From contig CALJTX010000044.1 in the NCBI GenBank assembly GCA_937975705.1, positions 1 to 5,488 of the forward strand: a DNA stretch of 5,488 bases. The letters run 5' to 3'. The DNA comes from an uncultured Flavobacteriia bacterium (lineage in GTDB: Bacteria > Bacteroidota > Bacteroidia > Flavobacteriales_D > Crocinitomicaceae). A program made the translations under genes and the position numbers. The notes beneath the pieces were generated by a model that was not told where the DNA came from, did not search any database, and saw only the letters and a list, made by a program, of their open reading frames with translations. Positions 1 to 5,315 of this stretch are shown here, one piece after another. The stretch's first letter is position 1, and every line of letters begins with the position of its first letter.

Positions 1-1
1 C

Positions 2-682
2 TTCACCAATGCCGCTTTGTACGAAGCCAAAAAATATGCGCTGCTTCATCCGCAAACGGTTTGTTTTGCACCGGTGTCTGGAATGCACCATGCTCAACCG
101 AATCGTGGTTCGGGTTTTTGCACTTTTTCTGGGCAGGTTATTTCGGCACTCAAACTCTATGACGAATTTGGGGTGTCGGGTGCTTACTTTGACCTAGATG
201 GTCATTATGGCAATAGCATTGAAGATACCAGGGATTTTGAACCAAAGTTGAATCTTGCCATTCCGTTGGGTTGTAATGTCAATCCAAGTGGACACAACGC
301 ATCTTATATTGAAGCTTTCAAAAATGGTTTGCTTCGTGTTGAGGAGCTCATTTTAGCCGACAAGATCCATTATGTTGTTTTCGCTCATGGCGCAGACTCA
401 CATGCAGACGACGACATCGGAGGCGGCTGCGATACCAAACACTGGCTGCTTTGCGCCGAAATCTTTGCCGAATGGGTGAACACTATCTCGAAAAAAATAG
501 GCAAGCCGCTACCTGTAACGCTTGCCTTATTTGGTGGCTACCGCGCCGATAACTACAACGCGGTGCTGGATTTACATTTGAGCTCTTTGGCTATTATCGC
601 AAAGGACTTATGCCGTCAGGATAAGGTCCATACAAATTACGCCTATCAACACCCCCCTAAAACTCAAAAAGTCGCTTCGTGA
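2..682 (+). CDS. Histone deacetylase family protein, C-terminal part (5' end outside window)
   Basis: This is a zinc hydrolase of the arginase/deacetylase fold. Family members remove acetyl groups from acetyl-lysine, acetylpolyamines or similar amides; the substrate here cannot be told. The reading frame is open from base 2, so the start lies upstream, and 226 residues are visible. All expected active-site positions are present (fragment numbering): the tandem His in SGMHHA (29-30), the zinc ligands Asp66 and His68 in FDLDGHYGN, the zinc ligand Asp132 in HGADSHADDDIGG, and the catalytic Tyr180 in FGGYR. The second His of the usual DxDxHHG motif is Tyr. Bacterial members are usually about 300 residues or more, so roughly the first quarter is missing. 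The gene converges on the VWA gene and overlaps it by 26 bp. It may be unrelated to the operon next to it. The family call is firm; the substrate is open. Confidence 0.9.
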   Translation, partial: FTNAALYEAKKYALLHPQTVCFAPVSGMHHAQPNRGSGFCTFSGQVISALKLYDEFGVSGAYFDLDGHYGNSIEDTRDFEPKLNLAIPLGCNVNPSGHNASYIEAFKNGLLRVEELILADKIHYVVFAHGADSHADDDIGGGCDTKHWLLCAEIFAEWVNTISKKIGKPLPVTLALFGGYRADNYNAVLDLHLSSLAIIAKDLCRQDKVHTNYAYQHPPKTQKVAS

Positions 683-1310
683 TGCTGCCTTCTGATTTGG
701 ATTTGGCATAGTGGGCGAGTGAGTCGTCCATGAAGCCAGATAGGATGCCGTAATTTCTTTTTTGGAAGTTGCGGACGTTTTCACGGCGAATGTTGAGTCT
801 GTCGGAGATGTCGAGTGCGTCAAAATCGCAGCCAATGAAGCTGTAGGTCCATTTGCCTGTTTCGTCGCGTTCTTTGATTTGTTTGGCGATGGCTTCGTAG
901 CTGAAAAATTGAGAGCAGTTTTCTTCGCCGTCGGTAATGATGATCATGACCACGCTCATTTCGTCGTTTTTGATGGCCTTCGCAAATTCCGATTCAATGA
1001 GGTGATTGCTCTTGCCAATGGCGTCGAGTAGGGCTGTGGATCCGCGCGGGGTAAAAGCATCGGCAGGCAATTCTTGAAGCGCGGCAATTGGCGATGGATG
1101 CACGAGCGTAGTGATTTCGTGGTCAAAGACAGTTAATGACATCAGGAATTTTTGGTCGGGATAGGTTGCTTGCAAGTTTTTTATGCTAGTAATGTGTTCG
1201 TTGTAGCCGCCCACGACCATTTTTTCCATGCCGCTCATAGAGCCGCTGCGGTCAATGATGAAATGATAAAGTGTTGTTTTATTGGTGAAGTTGTTGTTTG
1301 TTGTTTCCAT
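657..1310 (-). CDS. Stand-alone VWA-domain protein with intact MIDAS
   Basis: This 217-residue protein is almost entirely one von Willebrand factor A domain. These domains bind a divalent metal and mediate protein-protein contacts. The metal-ion-dependent adhesion site is complete: DRSGS (Asp20, Ser22, Ser24), Thr92 in PRGST, and Asp127 in TDGEEN. No signal peptide or membrane segment is seen, so it is probably cytoplasmic. The ATG at 1310 was chosen because the DxSxS strand follows directly and the leader is A/C-rich. An upstream in-frame ATG at 1400 would add 30 residues of unlikely sequence and overlap the preceding gene. It is the last gene of the minus-strand operon, 46 bp after the previous stop, and is probably driven by the sigma-54-like promoter near 2372-2386. 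VWA domains are also found in bacterial Ro60 RNA-binding proteins, but no TROVE domain is present here. Its partner is unknown. Confidence 0.88.
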   Translation of the reverse strand: METTNNNFTNKTTLYHFIIDRSGSMSGMEKMVVGGYNEHITSIKNLQATYPDQKFLMSLTVFDHEITTLVHPSPIAALQELPADAFTPRGSTALLDAIGKSNHLIESEFAKAIKNDEMSVVMIIITDGEENCSQFFSYEAIAKQIKERDETGKWTYSFIGCDFDALDISDRLNIRRENVRNFQKRNYGILSGFMDDSLAHYAKSKSEGSITKRLFEF

Positions 1311-1356
1311 GTTGTTTGTTTTTGATGGTTTTGAATTGAAAAAATAAAAGCGTGTA

Positions 1357-1845
1357 CTAAAAAGGGTCATCGGAGTCCATGGCCGAATTGAACTCGGCAA
1401 AAAAGTGCATCATACGCTGCGTTTTTGGATCGATATAGTGCCGTTTTCTGAGTTCAAGATTGTCAAAATTGACCCGAAAGAGGCTGCATTCATAAAGGTC
1501 GGTGAGCTGCAGTTCTTCCTCCACAAAAAGGAGGTTCATGTAATTTTTACTGTTGTTGCCAATAAAGAGGTAGCCGTTCTGACCTTTTGAGCAAGACCCA
1601 CCGCAGCTGCCCTGCACCGCATTGAGGTAGGTGTCGCCATCGGCTTTGAATTGGCGAATGATATACTCGAGTTTCAAAATGAATTCGTTGCGCTGCCAAT
1701 CTTGGTAGGTGCGTTCTACGTCGAGCAGGTAATAAAGTGCCGCGGTGTTCATGTCTTGAATGCATTTGCGCACCAGCTGTGCATTGGTAATTTGAATGTG
1801 CACATGTGTTTCGGGTGCAGTTTGAATCAATTCTTGTTGTTGCAT
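1357..1845 (-). CDS. Hypothetical protein with CGGSC motif, middle gene of the VWA operon
   Basis: I do not recognise this 162-residue protein with certainty. The N-terminus is Gln-rich (MQQQ). A helical segment at about 22-67 contains a Leu/Tyr/Asp stretch (ALYYLLD) and is followed by GDTYLNAVQGSC. The shape, helices leading into beta-strands with ecSLFRV-like strand ends, is weakly like the NTF2/SnoaL fold; this is an impression only. Four cysteines are present (28, 81, 85, 120). Cys81 and Cys85 form a CxxxC loop in a Gly/Ser-rich context that could bind metal or be redox active. The C-terminus is acidic (DSDDPF). The ATG at 1845 was preferred over a TTG at 1863 that abuts the previous stop. 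The gap to the upstream gene is only 18 bp, so the two are surely co-transcribed. No signal peptide is seen. Confidence 0.8.
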   Translation of the reverse strand: MQQQELIQTAPETHVHIQITNAQLVRKCIQDMNTAALYYLLDVERTYQDWQRNEFILKLEYIIRQFKADGDTYLNAVQGSCGGSCSKGQNGYLFIGNNSKNYMNLLFVEEELQLTDLYECSLFRVNFDNLELRKRHYIDPKTQRMMHFFAEFNSAMDSDDPF

Positions 1846-1863
1846 GATTTGTTGTTTTATCAA

Positions 1864-2337
1864 TTAATTTTCGTTGACCAATTGTTCGAGTGACTGCGTC
1901 ACCTTCGACGGAATCCTGATTTCACTGATCTTGCCATCCTTGAGCACGAGCGCAAAGCGCAGCACAATTTCATCGCGTTTGGGGTCTGGTGCCTCGCCAA
2001 AGCGGTCGCGATGGAGCTCAAAGGCCGAGAAGTTCTCTTCCTCTATTATCGGATAGCGAAACTCGAGCACCGTTTGCCCTGGCTGTTCATCGAGGCTAAA
2101 ACCCCTGGAGCACATCTGCGCAAAACATCTTTCTTCTTTGCCATCGAGCATCATGAGTTGGTAGAGTTTTGATTTGCCAAAATGGATATTCTCCTTGCCA
2201 AAGAATTTGCCTTTTGGGTCGAGTAGGGCAGAAATACGCTTGATGTTTTGGATCAGAAAAGCAAACTGAAAGTCGTTGAGGAGGTCTTCATTTTTGCGGA
2301 TTTGTTGTTCGTCGGTTTGGAGTGTTTTAGCGAGCAT
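1864..2337 (-). CDS. Hypothetical protein, possible NTF2/SnoaL-like fold, first gene of the VWA operon
   Basis: This 157-residue protein is soluble with no signal peptide. The pattern fits an NTF2-like cone fold: a helical N-terminus (about 10-40) ending in ISALLD, a Phe/Gly-rich turn (KGKFFGKENIHFGK), a Cys-containing strand region (71-95), and a C-terminal beta-strand pair around VLRFALVLKDGKISEIRIP (126-143), whose DGKI turn is common in that superfamily. NTF2-like proteins are enzymes or binding partners, so the fold would not reveal function. It is the first gene behind the predicted sigma-54-like promoter at 2372-2386, with a leader of about 23 nt. The ATG at 2337 was chosen; a TTG at 2346 in the same frame is an alternative. 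It is followed after 18 bp by the CGGSC gene and then by the VWA gene. The fold assignment is tentative. Confidence 0.8.
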   Translation of the reverse strand: MLAKTLQTDEQQIRKNEDLLNDFQFAFLIQNIKRISALLDPKGKFFGKENIHFGKSKLYQLMMLDGKEERCFAQMCSRGFSLDEQPGQTVLEFRYPIIEEENFSAFELHRDRFGEAPDPKRDEIVLRFALVLKDGKISEIRIPSKVTQSLEQLVNEN

Positions 2338-2371
2338 TTGGAGCAATTCGGATTGGTATGTCAGCGCTTAT

Positions 2372-2386
2372 TCAATACTTATGCCA
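2372..2386 (-). promoter_or_regulatory. Sigma-54-like -24/-12 promoter for the VWA operon
   Basis: On the minus strand the sequence reads TGGCATAAGTATTGA. The sigma-54 consensus is TGGCACG-N4-TTGCW, so TGGCA and TTG are conserved with exact spacing. The final C of TGGCAC, the following G, and the C of the -12 GC are substituted. The preceding base is T, as the consensus prefers. The predicted start of transcription is near 2360, about 23 nt before the ATG at 2337. The weakened -12 element is the main doubt. The match gains weight from the adjacent sigma-54 activator gene and from a second match facing the other way. Confidence 0.5.
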
Positions 2387-2389
2387 AAC

Positions 2390-2476
2390 TCAAAAACGAG
2401 TAAAATCGTTCAAAAATTGCTCAAAAAGTGTCAAAAAATGAAAAATATGTCAAAAAATGGAGAGAAATTGCAAAAA
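2390..2476 (+). repeat. TCAAAAA iteron-like direct repeats, possible activator binding sites
   Basis: The 7-mer TCAAAAA occurs at 2390, 2410, 2421, 2431 and 2450, with a GCAAAAA variant at 2470. Intervals are 20, 11, 10, 19 and 20 bp, all near one or two helical turns. Two copies are part of an exact 12-bp repeat, TGTCAAAAAATG, at 2429-2440 and 2448-2459. That pair is centred at about 2444, nearly midway between the two predicted transcription starts (about 2360 and 2533), and so lies at 70-105 bp from each, a usual distance for enhancer-type activator sites. A small dyad (AACGA-N6-TCGTT, 2395-2410) is also present. Confidence 0.5.
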
Positions 2477-2477
2477 C
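2390..2477. promoter_or_regulatory. Helically phased A-tract array (predicted curved DNA) between divergent promoters
   Basis: Nine A-tracts of 3-6 A begin at 2392, 2402, 2412, 2423, 2433, 2441, 2452, 2464 and 2472. The average spacing is 10.0 bp, close to one helical turn. All the A-runs lie on the same strand. Tracts in phase with the helix are the classic cause of intrinsic DNA curvature. Position and geometry fit a built-in bend that lets an upstream-bound sigma-54 activator reach either flanking promoter, a job done by IHF in other bacteria. The bend and its role are inferences; the spacing is seen directly. Confidence 0.7.
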
Positions 2478-2506
2478 ACCTCTTTTCGGCTAAGCGATGA
2501 AAAGTA

Positions 2507-2521
2507 TGGCACAATCCTTGT
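2507..2521 (+). promoter_or_regulatory. Sigma-54-like -24/-12 promoter for the 2550-3110 gene
   Basis: The sequence TGGCACAATCCTTGT matches the full -24 hexamer TGGCAC and the TTG of the -12 element with exact consensus spacing. The C of the -12 GC is replaced by T, and the G after TGGCAC by A. The predicted transcription start is near 2533, giving a leader of about 17 nt before the ATG at 2550. It faces away from the similar element at 2372-2386 and lies 30 bp beyond the end of the phased A-tracts. Confidence 0.58.
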
Positions 2522-2549
2522 CGAAAAGACCTGACCAAAACCGCCTGAC

Positions 2550-3110
2550 ATGAAATACAACACGCCCAAAGAACTCTGGAATCTCTATAAAGAACTCGTC
2601 GCTTTTAAAAAACAAAAGCAAGACATGGAGCAAATGGACAGCATCGTTTTTGAGCGCATCAAAGCGCACTTAAGCGACAAAGAAATCAAGTTTACGGTAG
2701 GGCACCCCGACAACATGATCCGTTGGCAGGTTGGTTTTGACGAAACCCGCAGTGGCCTCATCTTCTATTACCAAGAAGGCACTGATTTCATTCTCGACTC
2801 CTATTGCTACCAACTCCAAGACACCGACGAGCCCATCGAATACGTCCGTTTTTCTAATGTCTTCAACTCACTACTGAACAAAGGGCATGTCTATTACTAC
2901 AGCGAAAGAAACGTGCTGCGCTACAAAACAGTGGTCAGCATCCGCGAATTTTTCTGGGAACCAGCCCTCATCGAACACCGGATATACCAACACTATTCCA
3001 TCGCCAACGATTTGTCGCGCTGCGCCCACGACATGCACAACACGGGCAAAGATGCATTTGATGTAGTGGCCGATTTTATGAGTCAGCGCGATCAAGAATC
3101 AGCTTCATAA
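2550..3110 (+). CDS. Hypothetical protein, divergent partner of the VWA operon
   Basis: I do not recognise this 186-residue protein firmly. Residues 5-45 are predicted helical and charged (LYKELVAFKKQKQDMEQMD). Residues 48-90 alternate polar and aromatic residues as beta-strands do, and residues 95-175 run NVFNSLLNKG, then YYYSERNVLRYKTVVS, then helices to the C-terminus. The order short helix, N-x-LLN-x-G, Y/L-rich strands, R-Y-x-T-V, terminal helix is faintly like YbjN or type III secretion chaperone-like domains; this needs profile comparison. No signal peptide or membrane segment is seen. The ATG at 2550 is the first good start after the predicted sigma-54 promoter. The 3' end overlaps the convergent CARF-activator gene by 19 bp. 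Its placement suggests induction together with the VWA operon. Confidence 0.8.
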   Translation: MKYNTPKELWNLYKELVAFKKQKQDMEQMDSIVFERIKAHLSDKEIKFTVGHPDNMIRWQVGFDETRSGLIFYYQEGTDFILDSYCYQLQDTDEPIEYVRFSNVFNSLLNKGHVYYYSERNVLRYKTVVSIREFFWEPALIEHRIYQHYSIANDLSRCAHDMHNTGKDAFDVVADFMSQRDQESAS

Positions 3111-4546
3111 CGACCCGGATCAACCCCATACTTCTCCATCTTGCTTTTCAAGGTATTGAGCGCCCAGCCAATAGATATGGCGGTTTGTCGTTGGTTGCCT
3201 TGGTGGTGTTTCAAGACTTTAATGATGTGTTCTTTTTCGATGTAATCCATGTGCATGGGTTGCTCCGTACTCGACTGCTTCAGGCGCTTGGGCAGTACGT
3301 CTGCACTAATGCGTTCTTCGTTGAAAACATATAACCGCGAGATGATATTCTCGAGCTCGCGTACATTGCCAGGGTAGGTGTAGTTGAGCAAAATTTCTTG
3401 GGCTTCTTTGTCCAAGACCAACTTTTTAGGCCGATGCAATTCTTTTTTCTTGGTGCTCAGAAAATGATCCATAAGCAGCTTGAGGTCGGTCTTGCCGCGC
3501 TCCAAAAGGGTAGGGAGGTCTAGCTCCACAACGGAAAGCCGATAATATAAATCCCATCTGAACTTTCCTTCTTCGCAAAGTTTGGGCAAATTCTGATTGG
3601 TAGCGGCAATAACCCGCACATCCACTTTCTTGGCCTTGCCACCCAAAGGCATGATTTCTTTTTCTTGCAAGACCCGCAGCAAACTCTGCTGCATGTAAGG
3701 CGAAATGTCGCCAATTTCATCCAAAAAGATAATCCCTTCGTGGGCCTGCTCAAACAAACCGCTGGTATCTTTATCGGCACCGGTAAACGCACCTTTCTTG
3801 TAGCCAAACAAGCGGCTCTCTAGCAGCCCATCCGAAAACGCCGAGCAGTTGATCGCAATATACGGTTTGTCTTGTCGGGCCGAATTCTTATGAATATACT
3901 TCGCCAAATTCTCCTTTCCCGTACCGCTCGCCCCAAGTATCAACACACTCACGGCATCAACCTGCGCCACCTTCGCCGCACTCCCATACACTTTCTCAAT
4001 CGAAGGCGTCAAAAAATAATGATCACCGCTAGACCGCTTGATCTCTTCCTGATGATACATCGCCGTCACAGGAAGCGAAGACTTCTCCAAAGCAATCTTC
4101 ACGAGCTCCGGCTTGTCCTTGTCTTTCTGTTTCGAAAACTTCGCCTCACGGGTCTGATAAAGCGCAGTTTGCAAACCCAGTGACATATGGCACAAATACC
4201 ACACCACTTGCATTGCAGGCGTCCCAGGCGAAATATAAATATCTATCTTATCATCCTTGCACTCCGCCAAAATCGGTGCCACCTTCGCCTGAATCTCCTG
4301 ATGATCTATCGGGTCGGCAATATTCAAATACCGCACTTCAACCTGATGCTCCGCAAAAGTCCGCGCCAAATAATTCGTCAAATGAAAAGTCCGACTATCC
4401 GCAGCCTCACTCGCCGCCCCCGACAAAATAATATGCCGGTCGTGCTTATAAAAATACTTATGAAAACTCGCTGTGGGCCCGGCGGCATCCACAGCCCCCT
4501 CCGCAAAGTCATTATTGAAGGCAATCCAGGAAATTAGCGTTTTCAT
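3092..4546 (-). CDS. Sigma-54-dependent activator with RtcR-like CARF sensor domain
   Basis: This 484-residue protein is a bacterial enhancer-binding protein with three parts. Residues 1 to about 160 resemble the RtcR N-terminal region, now classed as a CARF nucleotide-sensing domain. The segment YISPGTPAMQVVWYLC (104-119) lines up with HITTGTHVAQICWFLL as I recall it from E. coli RtcR. Residues about 178-410 are the AAA+ sigma-54 domain: Walker A GASGTGKE (205-212), the sigma-54-contacting GAFTGA loop (252-257), Walker B IIFLDE (272-277), sensor I AATNQ, arginine-finger region FRWDLYYRL (329-337) and sensor II GNVREL. Residues about 435-475 form a Fis-type helix-turn-helix. There is no phosphorylatable receiver domain, so control should be by ligand. 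The ATPase appears intact. E. coli RtcR controls rtcBA; neither gene is here. The most likely targets are the two divergent sigma-54-like promoters at 2372-2521. The ATG at 4546 gives the normal N-terminus. The ligand is unknown. Confidence 0.9.
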   Translation of the reverse strand: MKTLISWIAFNNDFAEGAVDAAGPTASFHKYFYKHDRHIILSGAASEAADSRTFHLTNYLARTFAEHQVEVRYLNIADPIDHQEIQAKVAPILAECKDDKIDIYISPGTPAMQVVWYLCHMSLGLQTALYQTREAKFSKQKDKDKPELVKIALEKSSLPVTAMYHQEEIKRSSGDHYFLTPSIEKVYGSAAKVAQVDAVSVLILGASGTGKENLAKYIHKNSARQDKPYIAINCSAFSDGLLESRLFGYKKGAFTGADKDTSGLFEQAHEGIIFLDEIGDISPYMQQSLLRVLQEKEIMPLGGKAKKVDVRVIAATNQNLPKLCEEGKFRWDLYYRLSVVELDLPTLLERGKTDLKLLMDHFLSTKKKELHRPKKLVLDKEAQEILLNYTYPGNVRELENIISRLYVFNEERISADVLPKRLKQSSTEQPMHMDYIEKEHIIKVLKHHQGNQRQTAISIGWALNTLKSKMEKYGVDPGRYEADS

Positions 4547-4583
4547 GTGTCAGGAATTGATATATAAGTGTGGTGTGAAGGCG

Positions 4584-4615
4584 TTTATAAATTTAACTAA
4601 ATCAATTTATTTTTG
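4584..4615 (+). promoter_or_regulatory. Possible Bacteroidota-type housekeeping promoter
   Basis: TATTTTTG at 4608-4615 fits the Bacteroidota -7 consensus TAnnTTTG exactly. A TTTA at 4584-4587, 20 bp upstream, is a one-mismatch version of the -33 TTTG box. The start of transcription would lie only a few bases before the ATG at 4627, so the message would be nearly leaderless. The region is AT-rich, which raises the chance of a random match. Confidence 0.38.
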
Positions 4616-4626
4616 TATATTCAAAC

Positions 4627-5070
4627 ATGGAAAAAGAGCAACTTCAACTACGAAAATTATTTTTTGCAGATTGTTACAATCAGGAGGAAATAGCTGATGA
4701 TGGATTTATTCAAACTATTGAATTAATCAATCAAAAATTCGGACTATATATTTGTATTGATGTTACCTCTGTAAACCAAGTAGTCGATCATATTTATGAG
4801 AACGATGATCTAGAACTCCTCAAATTTTTGCTTTTAGAGGGTTGGTGCTTTGACTCTGGTTTTAACTTCAATGAATGTCCTACTGATTTTGAACGAGGGG
4901 ATTGGACTGAAGAAAGCGAGGATAGTGATGATGTTCACGAGGAATATGGCGAAGAAGGATATGACTATTACTTCATAACCACAAAAAATAAAATATTTGT
5001 TTTCTGGGAAATGCGTTGGTCTAGTAATTCTTTGGATTATTTTGGTACGGAGGAGAGAAAAAGGGGTTAA
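4627..5070 (+). CDS. Acidic hypothetical protein
   Basis: I do not recognise this 147-residue protein. The N-terminal half (1-70) looks helical with hydrophobic patches (TIELINQKFGLYICIDV, ELLKFLLLEGW). Residues 87-113 are strongly acidic, with 14 Asp/Glu in 27 residues. The C-terminal part is an aromatic-rich beta-strand region (YDYYFITTK, IFVFWEMRWSSN). Small, acidic, cytoplasmic orphans of this style include toxin-immunity proteins, but no toxin gene is visible beside it, so this is only a possibility. Base composition is much lower in G+C than the genes to the left: the 60 bases 4681-4740 hold 17 G/C, against 30 in 3961-4020. Its TAA stop shares the palindrome TTAA with the stop of the convergent next gene. 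The ATG at 4627 follows an A/T-rich leader with no Shine-Dalgarno sequence. Confidence 0.72.
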   Translation: MEKEQLQLRKLFFADCYNQEEIADDGFIQTIELINQKFGLYICIDVTSVNQVVDHIYENDDLELLKFLLLEGWCFDSGFNFNECPTDFERGDWTEESEDSDDVHEEYGEEGYDYYFITTKNKIFVFWEMRWSSNSLDYFGTEERKRG

Positions 5071-5315
5071 AAACAAATTTTACAAGGTGTTCTTTTCAGC
5101 CTTCGAGCATGGTTTACCGTTACTTCATGAACTTCCGTAGTACAGTTATTTAATCCTCTACAATTAGGTTTTTGATGGTATCTATAAGAATCTGGACCTT
5201 TACAGATGTAAACTCGATTTTGAGTATTGCTAACTTGAATTTCAGGAGATAGATTTGTCGATAAAACTAAATTCTGAATTTGGATTAAGAATAGAAAGAG
5301 CAGTAATCTACGCAT
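5067..5315 (-). CDS. Small secreted Cys-rich protein
   Basis: From the ATG at 5315 this is an 82-residue protein with a Sec-type signal peptide: MRR, then a Leu/Phe/Ile-rich stretch ending near VLSTN. The mature part contains VYICKGPDSYRYH, PNCRGLNNC and a terminal RTPCKIC. The five cysteines and one His are ordered C-x8-H-x4-C-x5-C-x19-C-x2-C, which suggests a small metal-binding or disulfide-stabilised domain. Similar short proteins ending in a CxxC with a GLxxC core are common as uncharacterised proteins in Bacteroidota, as far as I recall. A TTG nine bases further upstream is a less likely start. The ATG overlaps the stop codon of the thioredoxin-like gene before it (ATGCGTAG), so translation is probably coupled. 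Export together with a thioredoxin-fold partner would fit disulfide handling, which is inference. Confidence 0.78.
   Translation of the reverse strand: MRRLLLFLFLIQIQNLVLSTNLSPEIQVSNTQNRVYICKGPDSYRYHQKPNCRGLNNCTTEVHEVTVNHARRLKRTPCKICF

Noticed and set aside
657..682. Intrinsic terminator between the deacetylase and VWA genes.
   Set aside because: No GC-rich hairpin followed by a T-run was found in the overlap or right beside it.
762..1031. Plus-strand open frame opposite the VWA gene.
   Set aside because: It is antisense to a clear VWA domain with intact motifs, and its translation shows no recognisable domain.
1311..1400. N-terminal extension of the VWA protein to an ATG at 1400.
   Set aside because: It would overlap the preceding gene by 44 bp, adds low-quality sequence, and skips the better ATG placed just before the first VWA strand.
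2390..2476. CRISPR array, suggested by regular short repeats near a CARF-domain gene.
   Set aside because: The repeat unit is only 7-12 bp with spacing of 10-20 bp, far too short for CRISPR repeats and spacers, and no cas gene is present.
2381..2500. A 39-codon plus-strand ORF (ATG at 2381) encoding a very Lys-rich peptide, possibly a cationic small protein.
   Set aside because: It lies wholly on the phased A-tracts, which by themselves produce Lys/Gln codons, and it covers the predicted activator region and ends at the sigma-54-like promoter. There is no independent support for translation.
4547..4626. Housekeeping promoter for the CARF-activator gene on the minus strand.
   Set aside because: The best -7 candidate (TAAATTTA) lacks the final G and its nearest TTTG is 26 bp away instead of about 20, so no promoter could be assigned.
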